Shown here: positions 18,213-25,950 of the stretch, piece after piece
How the letters are laid out: each line of letters starts with the position of its first letter
Position numbering within the stretch: position 1 is the first letter of the stretch
NCBI RefSeq assembly: GCF_003991905.1
Contig: NZ_RSCL01000031.1
Span: 1-64,000, forward strand
Reading direction: 5' to 3'
Length of the DNA: 64,000 nucleotides
From: Dulcicalothrix desertica PCC 7102
Lineage (GTDB): Bacteria; Cyanobacteriota; Cyanobacteriia; Cyanobacteriales; Nostocaceae
The notes under the pieces: generated by a model
Told to the model about the DNA's origin: nothing
The model's input: the letters and a program-made list of their open reading frames with translations, nothing else
The model's database searches: none
Translations under genes and position numbers: made by a program

Positions 18213-19508
18213 CTAATAATTGTTATTGTTAATTTCTTTATGTTGTTTTACATAAAAATAAGCTATTGACCGGCTAGCTGTCGCCATACATAATCCGGTA
18301 ATTACTGATGGCGCCACTATCCAAAATAATAAAAGTGAAATATTTATATTACTTGCATTAGAACTAATATTCTTGAAATAGATAAGCGCAACAGTAGTTC
18401 CAAGTATAGTGCTAGTCATAATGACTACACGTCGATACAAGTAAATATATTTTAGTCGAAAGAAAAATAATCTTGTAATTAATGTAATTAAAATTCCATT
18501 CACAAAACCCAAAGGAAAACCAAGTAAAGCACCCAAAAATCCCCCTAGAGCAGTTCCGAGAACTGGTATAACAGCTGTGCTGTACAACCCTGCGGTGAAT
18601 GTAACCATTCCACCACCAATTACTGTACTACGCCATAAAGCTTCCCAAAATAACTTTGCTAAATTTACAGGTTGGGCAATAGCACTGTCATCATTACCAC
18701 TTCGCATTTGTCCTGTAAGTAAAGCTTGTAGCGCTGCCATTGGGGTTTTGAGTCTGCGTTCAGCGCTTGGTTCAGTTAACCACTCTAACCATTCAAAAAA
18801 TGGGGGTGCAAAGTTAACAAGCGATGCAAATTCTATACGCATGTCTTTTTGTGGTAGGTCAGCAGGGTGAGTTGCTGTTGCCAAAGCTATTAATGTTGCT
18901 CCTAAACCATATAAATCTGATGCTGGTGTTGCATAACCGCCAAATTGCTCAGGTGGCATATAACCATATGTACCCACAACGGTAACTGTTTTACCTGCCT
19001 TAGAAGCAAGTGTCTGTACTGAGCCAAAATCTACTAAATATACTTTTCCAACTTTCCCCTTTAAATTTTCAACCAAAATAATATTGCTCGGTTTGATATC
19101 ACGATGAATTACAGGTGGGTGTTGTTCGTGTAAATATATAAGTATTTGAAGTAACTGTTCTGCAATATCTCGAAGTTCATCCTCTATAAATATCCTTCCA
19201 GTTTGCATGTACTGTTCGAGCGATTGACCCTCTATATAAGTTTGTACTAGCGCACAACTTCGATTACCTTCTTCAACCTCAAAATAGTCAATATAACTAG
19301 GAATAGCAGGGTGTGCGAGTGATTTTAAAGTTTCAGCTTCCCGTTCAAATAGCTTTAAGTCTTCCCAAACAAAATCGCTACTGAAATTTAGCAGCTTAAT
19401 AATCACCATTTGCCCAGTTTGGGCATCTTGCGCTAGTACAGTTTTTCTACCAGCTTTTTTACCTAGCTGCTTCTGTACCTCATAGCGTTGCAAAATTTGC
19501 TCGCTCAT
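18213..19508 (-). CDS. Ser/Thr protein kinase B with C-terminal membrane domain
   Basis: From ATG 19508 (MSEQILQRYEVQKQLG) the product is 431 residues. A TTG at 19535 would add nine residues but sits inside the upstream palindrome, and the paralogue aligns best at 19508. The kinase domain (8-265) has ELGKKAGRKTVLAQD-type loop, VIIKLL, VIHRDIKPSN, VDFGSV and MPPEQFGG. The C-terminal 130 residues form about four hydrophobic helices with Gly-rich stretches (GTALGGFLGALLGFPLGF). It pairs with kinase A downstream; close paralogue at 21022-22386. Confidence 0.87.
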   Translation of the reverse strand: MSEQILQRYEVQKQLGKKAGRKTVLAQDAQTGQMVIIKLLNFSSDFVWEDLKLFEREAETLKSLAHPAIPSYIDYFEVEEGNRSCALVQTYIEGQSLEQYMQTGRIFIEDELRDIAEQLLQILIYLHEQHPPVIHRDIKPSNIILVENLKGKVGKVYLVDFGSVQTLASKAGKTVTVVGTYGYMPPEQFGGYATPASDLYGLGATLIALATATHPADLPQKDMRIEFASLVNFAPPFFEWLEWLTEPSAERRLKTPMAALQALLTGQMRSGNDDSAIAQPVNLAKLFWEALWRSTVIGGGMVTFTAGLYSTAVIPVLGTALGGFLGALLGFPLGFVNGILITLITRLFFFRLKYIYLYRRVVIMTSTILGTTVALIYFKNISSNASNINISLLLFWIVAPSVITGLCMATASRSIAYFYVKQHKEINNNNY

Positions 19509-19529
19509 TTGCTTTTCTGTTATCAGGTT

Positions 19530-19544
19530 ATACAACAGTTGTAT
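19530..19544. promoter_or_regulatory. Palindrome ATACAACAGTTGTAT upstream of kinase B
   Basis: The 15-bp palindrome ATACAAC-A-GTTGTAT lies 21 bp upstream of the chosen start. An identical palindrome sits upstream of kinase B' at 22394-22408, and the flanking sequence (TTTATAT, CTACCTACT, TGTAAAGTTGT, TTAAAG) is conserved between the two. It is either an operator or a 5' UTR hairpin. Confidence 0.6.
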
Positions 19545-19624
19545 TACAATTTATATATAACTACCTACTAACGCTTGTAGATTCCCTGTAAAGTTGTGTT
19601 AAAGATTTACTTTATAAATGAGTT

Positions 19625-21007
19625 TTAAGTCTTTTTCAACCAATTTTTTATTTCTTGTGCTAACCATCCACGTTCAGATTCAGTTAAATTACTGTAGTTA
19701 TTAAAATTTAGCAAAGTTATACCAGATGCTATTAACAATAGTTCTGGCTTTGATTTGATTTGCTTTAAATTTAACGTGATGTTGACGTGAGATATTGTAC
19801 TTGTATCAAGAGAATATTTCCGGCACCATTTAAAGCAAAGTAGTTTATGAATTACAGTAATAGATTTTGCAGTCATTACTATCTGTGTGTTTTTAAACAA
19901 ACCCCATGCAATTAAATAAATTAAATATCCAAGTGCAGATAATTGAAAAAGTAAGTATAATACATTCCCAAATGAAATATCTGTTTGTCTTAATAATGCA
20001 AATATATTGAAAATATTAATTTCCTGAGAATGAATTCCTAAAGTAAAAGGTGTAACTAGAGAAATAAGCGCAATTAAACCAGCACTAAAGCCTTTTGGAG
20101 GCATAATAATTTCTAATTTATCGTCTGTTTTATTTAAGACAATTTCTGTACTGGGTGGTTTATCTGGTAATTGCTCTTTGATAATAGCTTTTGTTCTCGG
20201 CGCCGGATTGTCAATAGCTTCGAGAGCTATATGTGCTGAGGAATATCTTTGGTTTAAACTTGCCTCAGTCATCCATTCTAGCCAGTCACCTAATTCTGAA
20301 GTAATATCAGCAAATTGGCGAAATTGAATTTGTAAGTCTTGCTGAGGTAACTCTGTTGGATGCATTCCAGTAACTAAAAAAATTAAAGTGGCGCCTAAAC
20401 TATATAAATCTGATGCGGGTTTAGTTCTACCACCAAACTGTTCAGGTGGCATATATCCATAAGTACCTACTACAGTAATTGTGCCACCTCCCTGCGCTGC
20501 AATATTTTGTACTGAGCCAAAATCTACTAAATACACTTTACCAACGCTATTACCTGAACGGTTTGTAAGTAAAATATTGCTAGGTTTGATATCTCGGTGA
20601 ATTATAGGCGGTTGTTGGGTATGGAGATAATCTAGAATTTCTAAAATAGCGTGCGCGAGTTCTTTTACCTCTTTTGTACTAAATCTTCTCCCCGCTTCGA
20701 CATGTTGTTCTAAAGATTTTGCTGCAACATAACTTTGAACTAACCCAAAACCTTTATCATTTGCTGTATCAAACTCAAAATAATCTAAATATTGAGGAAT
20801 TGCTGGATGATTAAGACTTTTCAAAGTTTCTGCTTCGCGCTGGAATAATTTCAATTCTTGCCAATCGAAATCTTTACCTAAATATAATATTTTAACAACA
20901 ACTTGAGAATTAGATACTAAATCCTTAGCTAGCAGCGTGCGTCTACCAGTTTGCCTTCCTAGCTCACTTTGAATCTGATATCGGTTGTTTAATACTTCGT
21001 TATTCAT
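19625..21007 (-). CDS. Ser/Thr protein kinase A' (paralogue of kinase A)
   Basis: The 460-residue protein is nearly collinear with kinase A (16792-18183): the first 250 residues differ at scattered positions only. Kinase landmarks: ELGRQTGRRTLLAKD, VVVKIL, IIHRDIKPSN, VDFGSV and MPPEQFGGRTKPASD. Two membrane segments (about 310-330, 350-378) and a more diverged cytoplasmic tail follow. It starts 14 bp after kinase B' ends, indicating one transcript. Sequence divergence is concentrated in the C-terminal half, so signal input may differ between paralogues. Confidence 0.88.
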   Translation of the reverse strand: MNNEVLNNRYQIQSELGRQTGRRTLLAKDLVSNSQVVVKILYLGKDFDWQELKLFQREAETLKSLNHPAIPQYLDYFEFDTANDKGFGLVQSYVAAKSLEQHVEAGRRFSTKEVKELAHAILEILDYLHTQQPPIIHRDIKPSNILLTNRSGNSVGKVYLVDFGSVQNIAAQGGGTITVVGTYGYMPPEQFGGRTKPASDLYSLGATLIFLVTGMHPTELPQQDLQIQFRQFADITSELGDWLEWMTEASLNQRYSSAHIALEAIDNPAPRTKAIIKEQLPDKPPSTEIVLNKTDDKLEIIMPPKGFSAGLIALISLVTPFTLGIHSQEINIFNIFALLRQTDISFGNVLYLLFQLSALGYLIYLIAWGLFKNTQIVMTAKSITVIHKLLCFKWCRKYSLDTSTISHVNITLNLKQIKSKPELLLIASGITLLNFNNYSNLTESERGWLAQEIKNWLKKT

Positions 21008-21021
21008 ATATAATTTAATAT

Positions 21022-22386
21022 CTATTCTTCTTCTTGAGCTTGAAAGTAGCTATAAAACCTTTGACTCCTAATTTTTCGATGTCGATTCTCGTAAAAATTC
21101 ACAATAGACCGACTAGCAACACCCATGCATAGTGCAGTAATTAGTGATGGTGCTACAGTCAAAAATAATAATTCTTGAATATTTACATTAGCATGATTAT
21201 AAAGAAGAGCCTTAAAATAGTAAAGCGCGCTAGCAGTGCTAAATATAGCGCTAGTCATGTTAACTACACGTCGATACAAGTAAGCATTTTTAAGTGGAAA
21301 GAAAAATAATCTTGTAATTAATGCAATTAAAATTCCATTGACAATACCTAAAGGAATACCGAGTAAAGCACCAACATATCCCCCAAAAATAGTTCCAATA
21401 CCTGGCGCCCAAATTGTAGTATACAATCCTGCTGTGAGTGTAACCATTCCACCACCATAGACTACACTACGCCATACAGTTTCCCAAAATAACTGAGTTG
21501 AATTTATAGGTTGAGCAATAGCACTGTGAGAAATTGTATCTATTGCTGTATAGTCACCATCGCTTCGCATTTGTCCTGTTAGCAAAGCCTGTAAAGCTGC
21601 CATTGGGGTTTTGAGTCTTTTGTCAGCACTTGGTTCAGTTAACCACTCTAGCCATTCTATAAATGCAGGTGTAAAGTTAACAAGCTCCGCAAATTCAAGT
21701 CGCATGTCTTTTTGTGGCAAGTCAGCAGGATGAGTTGCTGTTGCCAAAGCAATTAATGTTGCTCCTAAACCATATAAATCTGATGCTGGTGTTGCATAAC
21801 CGCCAAATTGCTCAGGTGGCATATAACCATATGTACCCACAACTGTGACTGTTTTACCTGCCTTAGAAGCAAGCGTCTGTACTGAACCAAAATCTACTAA
21901 ATATACTTTTCCAATTTCATCCTTAGAATTTTCTACTAAAACGATATTACTAGGTTTGATATCGCGATGAATTACAGGTGGGTGCTGCTCGTGTAAATAT
22001 ATAAGTATTTGAAGTAATTGTTCTGCAATATCATGAAGCTCATCTTCGGTAAATAACCGCTTGGTTTGCATGTACTGTTCGAGCGATTGACCTTCTATAT
22101 ATGTTTGTACAAGCGCGCAACTTCGACTGCCTTCTTCGACTTCAAAGTAGTCGATATAACTGGGAATAGCTGGATGCGCGAGTGATTTCAACGTCTCTGC
22201 TTCTCGTTCAAATAGCTTTAAATCGTCCCAGACAAAATCGCTGCTGAAACTTAGCAACTTGATAATTACCATTTGCCCAGTTTGGCTATCTCGCGCTAGT
22301 ACAGTCTTTCTACCAGCTTTTTTACCTAGCTGCTTCTGTACCTCGTAGCGCTGCAAAATTTGCTCGCCCATTTGCTTATCTGTCAT
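21022..22386 (-). CDS. Ser/Thr protein kinase B' (paralogue of kinase B)
   Basis: The 454-residue protein starts at ATG 22386 (MTDKQMGEQILQRYEV). The second Met at 22371 aligns with the start of kinase B, so either is possible. The kinase domain (12-270) has GKKAGRKTVLARD, VIIKLL, VIHRDIKPSN, VDFGSV and MPPEQFGGYATPASD. A C-terminal multi-helix domain (305-425) is Gly-rich like that of kinase B, with an acidic tail ending QAQEEE. It is the first gene of the run; A' follows after 14 bp. Confidence 0.88.
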   Translation of the reverse strand: MTDKQMGEQILQRYEVQKQLGKKAGRKTVLARDSQTGQMVIIKLLSFSSDFVWDDLKLFEREAETLKSLAHPAIPSYIDYFEVEEGSRSCALVQTYIEGQSLEQYMQTKRLFTEDELHDIAEQLLQILIYLHEQHPPVIHRDIKPSNIVLVENSKDEIGKVYLVDFGSVQTLASKAGKTVTVVGTYGYMPPEQFGGYATPASDLYGLGATLIALATATHPADLPQKDMRLEFAELVNFTPAFIEWLEWLTEPSADKRLKTPMAALQALLTGQMRSDGDYTAIDTISHSAIAQPINSTQLFWETVWRSVVYGGGMVTLTAGLYTTIWAPGIGTIFGGYVGALLGIPLGIVNGILIALITRLFFFPLKNAYLYRRVVNMTSAIFSTASALYYFKALLYNHANVNIQELLFLTVAPSLITALCMGVASRSIVNFYENRHRKIRSQRFYSYFQAQEEE

Positions 22387-22393
22387 GTTTGTT

Positions 22394-22408
22394 ATACAAC
22401 AGTTGTAT
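22394..22408. promoter_or_regulatory. Palindrome ATACAACAGTTGTAT upstream of kinase B'
   Basis: The same 15-bp palindrome as at 19530-19544 is 7 bp upstream of the kinase B' ATG (22 bp from the second Met). Conservation of this site after duplication of the kinase unit argues that it is functional. Confidence 0.6.
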
Positions 22409-22588
22409 TCCAGTTTATATGTAGCTACCTACTGGCGCCGTTCCATTCCGTGTAAAGTTGTCTTAAAGTTTTGTAGATAAATACCTACCTTCGTTGAGTT
22501 AGGCAGTAAAAAGTAGGTGTGCAGATTGCGCTTACTAGGGATAAGAGCTTTAAATATAATACATGCCCTTTTCTTATCTGGAGCCTGA

Positions 22589-23449
22589 ATGTCGGAACAG
22601 CAAAATACTCAACCTCGCTTGGGATGGTCATTACAGGAACGAGACACAAATTTTATTAAATTATTAATGCCAATTTGGGAGTTGCTGTACCGCTATTACT
22701 TTCGTGTACAAACGAGTGGTTGGGAAAATATACCTAGTCAAGACAAAGTTTTACTTGTCGGGTCGCATAACGGTGGAATTGCGGCGCCGGATATGCACAT
22801 GATGATGTACGACTGGTTTCGTCGCTTTGGTGCAGAACGTCCGGTTTATGGGTTAATGCATCCTAAAGCTTGGCAAGTTAGTCCAGAAATAGGGCAACTA
22901 GCAGCAAAAGTTGGGGCAATTATTGCACGTCCACGGATAGCTGCTGCTGCATTGCGTAGTGGCGCCAGTTTATTAGTATATCCTGGTGGTCCTCAAGATT
23001 TATTTAGGCTACACTCACAGCGTCATCAAATATACTTTGCTGGCAGAAAAGCTTTTATTAAATTGGCACTGCGTGAAAATGTACCTATTATTCCTGTGAT
23101 TTCTACAGGCGCCCATGATACATTAATTATACTTTCAGATATATATCCTTTCGTTGAGCAAATACACAAAATGGGAATGCCTTGGCTGTTTAATGTAGAC
23201 CCCGAAGTTTTTCCTGTATATTTAGGCTTACCGTGGGGATTAAGTATTGGACCTTTACCAAATATTCCTTTGCCTGTAACTATTCATACTAGAGTATGTC
23301 CACCAATTGTATTTGAAAAGTATGGTGCAGAAGCAGCGTTAGATAAAATTTATGTGAATGATTGTTATGAGATGGTGGTTAGTAAAATGCAGTTTGAGTT
23401 GGATATGTTGGTGAGAGAAACTGTTGATCCCTCCCTAACCCCCCCTTAA
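22589..23449 (+). CDS. Lysophospholipid acyltransferase family protein
   Basis: The 286-residue protein resembles PlsC/DGAT-like acyltransferases: the catalytic His in LLVGSHNGGIAAPDMHMMMY (His and Asp separated by seven residues, the variant seen in the diacylglycerol acyltransferase-like branch), then SLLVYPGGPQDLF (the glycerol-phosphate binding block) and VPIIPVISTGAHDT. It would acylate a glycerolipid or related alcohol at the membrane. Start ATG 22589 is preceded by TCTGGAG. The stop codon is inside a C-rich/G-rich hairpin, so the last residues (DPSLTPP) are repeat-encoded. Confidence 0.87.
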   Translation: MSEQQNTQPRLGWSLQERDTNFIKLLMPIWELLYRYYFRVQTSGWENIPSQDKVLLVGSHNGGIAAPDMHMMMYDWFRRFGAERPVYGLMHPKAWQVSPEIGQLAAKVGAIIARPRIAAAALRSGASLLVYPGGPQDLFRLHSQRHQIYFAGRKAFIKLALRENVPIIPVISTGAHDTLIILSDIYPFVEQIHKMGMPWLFNVDPEVFPVYLGLPWGLSIGPLPNIPLPVTIHTRVCPPIVFEKYGAEAALDKIYVNDCYEMVVSKMQFELDMLVRETVDPSLTPP

Positions 23450-23499
23450 TAAGGGGGGGAACAAGAAACACAATCTAAAGCCCCCCGAATTTCGGGGGG
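23439..23499. terminator. Two strong GC hairpins between convergent genes
   Basis: Seven C, TTAATAA, seven G (23439-23459) and CCCCCCGAATTTCGGGGGG (23481-23499) form two hairpins in the 64-bp gap. The first contains the stop codon of the acyltransferase gene. A T-rich tract (ATTTTATTAT) follows on the plus strand. Likely a bidirectional terminator; the motif is a common cyanobacterial intergenic repeat. Confidence 0.7.
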
Positions 23500-23513
23500 T
23501 TGGGGGGATTTTA

Positions 23514-24425
23514 TTATGATTTCAAACGTTTTTGCGCTGATACCATCAACTTTTGTGCATCAGTATAAGCAGTCGTACCAGGTTTAATAGTTTTTAACTG
23601 TTTAATCAAATCTTGTAACTCTAATATATATGATTCTCTATCAGTCGGTGGAGATTGTGCTAAAGATTCAGCACGGTTATAAATATCATCTAATGTATCT
23701 GTGGCATTTGCCTCAAGTTGCATACGATATTGAATAACTTTAAGATTATTTTGATAAGTTGGAAGTAGCTTCTGTGCCTCAGCATAACCAGGTTCACCCT
23801 GATTAATTCTTTCTAATTCATTTGTTGCTTTATACCAAAACTGTTCAATAGCTTCCCAAGTTTCAACAGGATGCGGTGGTTTTTGTGAAGCTTTGGCAGC
23901 AGCAAATGCATATTGCTTCGCTTGCCCAATACGCGCGACATTTTCCGTTACCCATTCTTTTTTGTTTTCAAGCTGTTGATTCAAATCTTCCGCTTTTGCA
24001 CGCAAGTGAGCATATTTATCATCATAAACCGTTTCAGTTTCAACATCGACATCATAATGCTTAGTTCTAGAACGTGAACGTTTCGATGAAGAACGGCGCC
24101 TTCGCGATGATTTTCTCTCAACTTCTACACTAGTTGTAGTATATGAAGTTGGTAGATACTCCAAATGCGCTTTAATTTCATTCAACTTAGTTTCGCTTAA
24201 CTGTAAATGCTGTGTGCTTGTACCGTTCACAATTAATTGTTCTGTTTCTTTTAATAATGCAGTAACTTTTTGCGCGCGTTCATCTACACTCAAGGCGCCG
24301 GACTGTTGCGCGTCAGTTTTGCTAATAACAGACGCATCAAGCAGCGAACAACCACTGCTCAATAAAGCAATAGACAATAAAGGGATAATTCCCACGGTTG
24401 ATATAAGCTTTTTAAAATTGAACAT
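23514..24425 (-). CDS. Putative lipoprotein, helical, function unknown
   Basis: The 303-residue protein starts with a lipoprotein signal: basic MFNFKK, hydrophobic STVGIIPLLSIALLS and lipobox SSGC (Cys at about 26). A very basic Arg/Ser segment (RKSSRRRRSSSKRSRSR, near 105-122) could bind a polyanion. The rest is mostly helical with repeated hydrophobic spacing (AEDLNQQLENKKEWV, IYNRAESLAQSPPTDRESYI). I do not recognise a named family. It converges on the acyltransferase gene. Confidence 0.7.
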   Translation of the reverse strand: MFNFKKLISTVGIIPLLSIALLSSGCSLLDASVISKTDAQQSGALSVDERAQKVTALLKETEQLIVNGTSTQHLQLSETKLNEIKAHLEYLPTSYTTTSVEVERKSSRRRRSSSKRSRSRTKHYDVDVETETVYDDKYAHLRAKAEDLNQQLENKKEWVTENVARIGQAKQYAFAAAKASQKPPHPVETWEAIEQFWYKATNELERINQGEPGYAEAQKLLPTYQNNLKVIQYRMQLEANATDTLDDIYNRAESLAQSPPTDRESYILELQDLIKQLKTIKPGTTAYTDAQKLMVSAQKRLKS

Positions 24426-24545
24426 ACACCCAACTGGTACTTGGCTGCCCTTAGTATTCCCAGATAATGCCAGAGCAGTTATAGTAAGATATACGGATTT
24501 TTATTTGTAAAAATTATATTCGCTGTATAATTATAATCATTATTA

Positions 24546-24599
24546 ATCCGTTACCCTCAAGGGTGCGGCTATACGAGCGAAGCCCGCCTTCGCGGGCTA
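24546..24599. repeat. REP-like double hairpin, left copy
   Basis: The unit contains hairpins ACCCTCAAGGGT (24553-24564) and GCCCGCCTTCGCGGGC (24582-24597). Its reverse complement matches 25868-25921 at 50 of 54 positions. It is 75 bp upstream of the RAYT start, in inverted orientation to the unit at 25085, the usual REP-RAYT arrangement. Confidence 0.85.
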
Positions 24600-24673
24600 A
24601 ATGGGTAAATGTTATTTATTTGTATTATTAGGGAAATATAAAATTAGCATCTTTGAAATTAATTAAAACAAAT

Positions 24674-25078
24674 ATGACAAGAAATTTTACGCAATTATAC
24701 TTACATTGCGTTTGGGGAACATGGGATAGACTTCCGTTGGTTACTCCAGATATACAGAATATTATTTATAACGCTATTGTTAAACAATGCAATGATTTGG
24801 GATGTACGGTTATAGCTATTGGTGGCGTAGCAGACCATGTACATCTTCTTACAGGTTATCCACCTAATCTGACAGTATCAGAGCTAATAGGTAAAGCGAA
24901 AGGAAGTTCATCGCATCTTGTTACTCATGAAATTAAGCCAGGTACATTTTTTAAATGGCAAGGAGGCTACGGCGCCTTTACCGTTAGCGAGCGCGGTATT
25001 GATACAGTAGCAAACTATATCAGAAATCAAGCTCAACACCACAGTGGGAAAAACTTAGTCTCTGACTGGGAAATATAA
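24674..25078 (+). mobile_element. REP-associated/IS200-like tyrosine transposase (Y1)
   Basis: From ATG 24674 (MTRNFTQLYLHCVWGTWDR) the product is 134 residues. A TTG at 24653 would add seven. The HUH metal-binding motif is in GGVADHVHLLTGYPP (His-Val-His), and the catalytic Tyr is most likely in VANYIRNQAQHH near the C-terminus. IGKAKGSSSHLV is the usual helix before the tyrosine. Such single-stranded DNA transposases move or maintain REP hairpins. The gene is flanked by GCCCGC hairpin units on both sides and contains one GGCGCC. The frame is intact. Confidence 0.9.
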
Positions 25079-25084
25079 CTAAAT

Positions 25085-25132
25085 TAGCCCGCGCAGGCGG
25101 GCTTCGTTCGTCTAGTCCACCATGCACGGGTG
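25085..25132. repeat. REP-like double hairpin, middle copy
   Basis: Hairpin GCCCGCGCAGGCGGGC (25087-25102) is followed by CACCATGCACGGGTG (25118-25132). It begins 6 bp after the RAYT stop. It has the same direction as the right copy and opposite to the left copy, with a diverged second hairpin. Confidence 0.8.
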
Positions 25133-25157
25133 TAAATACTCACCGAAATATAAAATT

Positions 25158-25778
25158 ATGAAAATTGAATTTCGTCTCACCTTAAAAGATGTTCAAGAAG
25201 CAATCAAAATTCGCAATAAGAAGATTTTGATGATATGCGATGGGGAGCATCCACTTTTGGAAGAAACATAATTATCTGGTGCCAAAAACCTTACTATACG
25301 CTTAGTCTAAAAAAGTCGATCTGCCAAAACTGGATGCTCCCTATGCGATGTGTCAATTGGAGCAAGTATGTTATTTGTGTTACTACGATTTGCTCAAATT
25401 GTAATAACGAATGTTAACGCTCCAATAATTAATATTTTTATAGCAAAAATAGTTCCGCATATTATTGAATGTATAAGTTTATATATACTTGCTCGTGTTA
25501 TTCAGTATTTTTTGATCCGCAGGGCATGGGAAAATAGCCATCATTGGAAGTATGATTTTTGCGTAGAAACTATAGAGAAAGGACTATTAATAAGCACTTC
25601 TGGTGAAGAGTCAAAAATTCAGTGGTCAATGTTTACGCATTATAGAGAAACAAATAATTTGTTTCTACTTTATTTCTCATCAAACTACTATAACTTATTT
25701 CCAAAACGTGCTTTTGAAAATCAAGAAGTTAATCAATTCAGAGACTTGTTGCGTCAAAATATTCAACAAATCAAGTAA
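25158..25778 (+). pseudogene. YcxB-like membrane protein gene interrupted by a MITE
   Basis: The gene starts at ATG 25158 (MKIEFRLTLKDVQEAIKIRN). After residue 25 a 99-bp element brings an early stop. Removing 25243-25341 and one copy of the 9-bp duplication restores one open frame, reading ILMICDVSIGASMLFVLL across the joint and running to 25778. The repaired protein of about 173 residues has two membrane helices (FVLLRFAQIVITNV, ECISLYILARVIQYF) and a C-terminal domain like YcxB (VETIEKGLLISTSGEESKI). It sits between two REP-like units beside the RAYT. The downstream part could still be expressed from an internal start. Confidence 0.85.
25243..25341. mobile_element. 99-bp MITE with 18-bp terminal inverted repeats
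   Basis: Left end GGGAGCATCCACTTTTGG (25243-25260) and right end CCAAAACTGGATGCTCCC (25324-25341) are inverted repeats with one mismatch. The element is flanked by the exact 9-bp duplication TATGCGATG (25234-25242 and 25342-25350). It has no coding capacity, so it must have been moved by a transposase encoded elsewhere. The exact duplication and near-identical ends suggest a recent insertion. Confidence 0.93.
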
Positions 25779-25867
25779 CATTATTATACATTTCACATTT
25801 AATGCAGGTAAAATCATACATACAGGCTAATACACAACATTATAGACCTAAAAAGAAACATAAAAAA

Positions 25868-25921
25868 TAGCCCGCGAAGGCGGGCTTTGTTCGTGTAGCC
25901 GCACCCTTGAGGGTGACGGAT
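25868..25921. repeat. REP-like double hairpin, right copy
   Basis: GCCCGCGAAGGCGGGC (25870-25885) and CACCCTTGAGGGTG (25902-25915) form two hairpins. The unit is inverted relative to 24546-24599 with four differences in 54 bp. It ends 30 bp before the stop of the TPP enzyme gene and may also terminate that transcript. Confidence 0.85.
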
Positions 25922-25950
25922 GATGTATGACCGATAATGTGTGACGGGTT

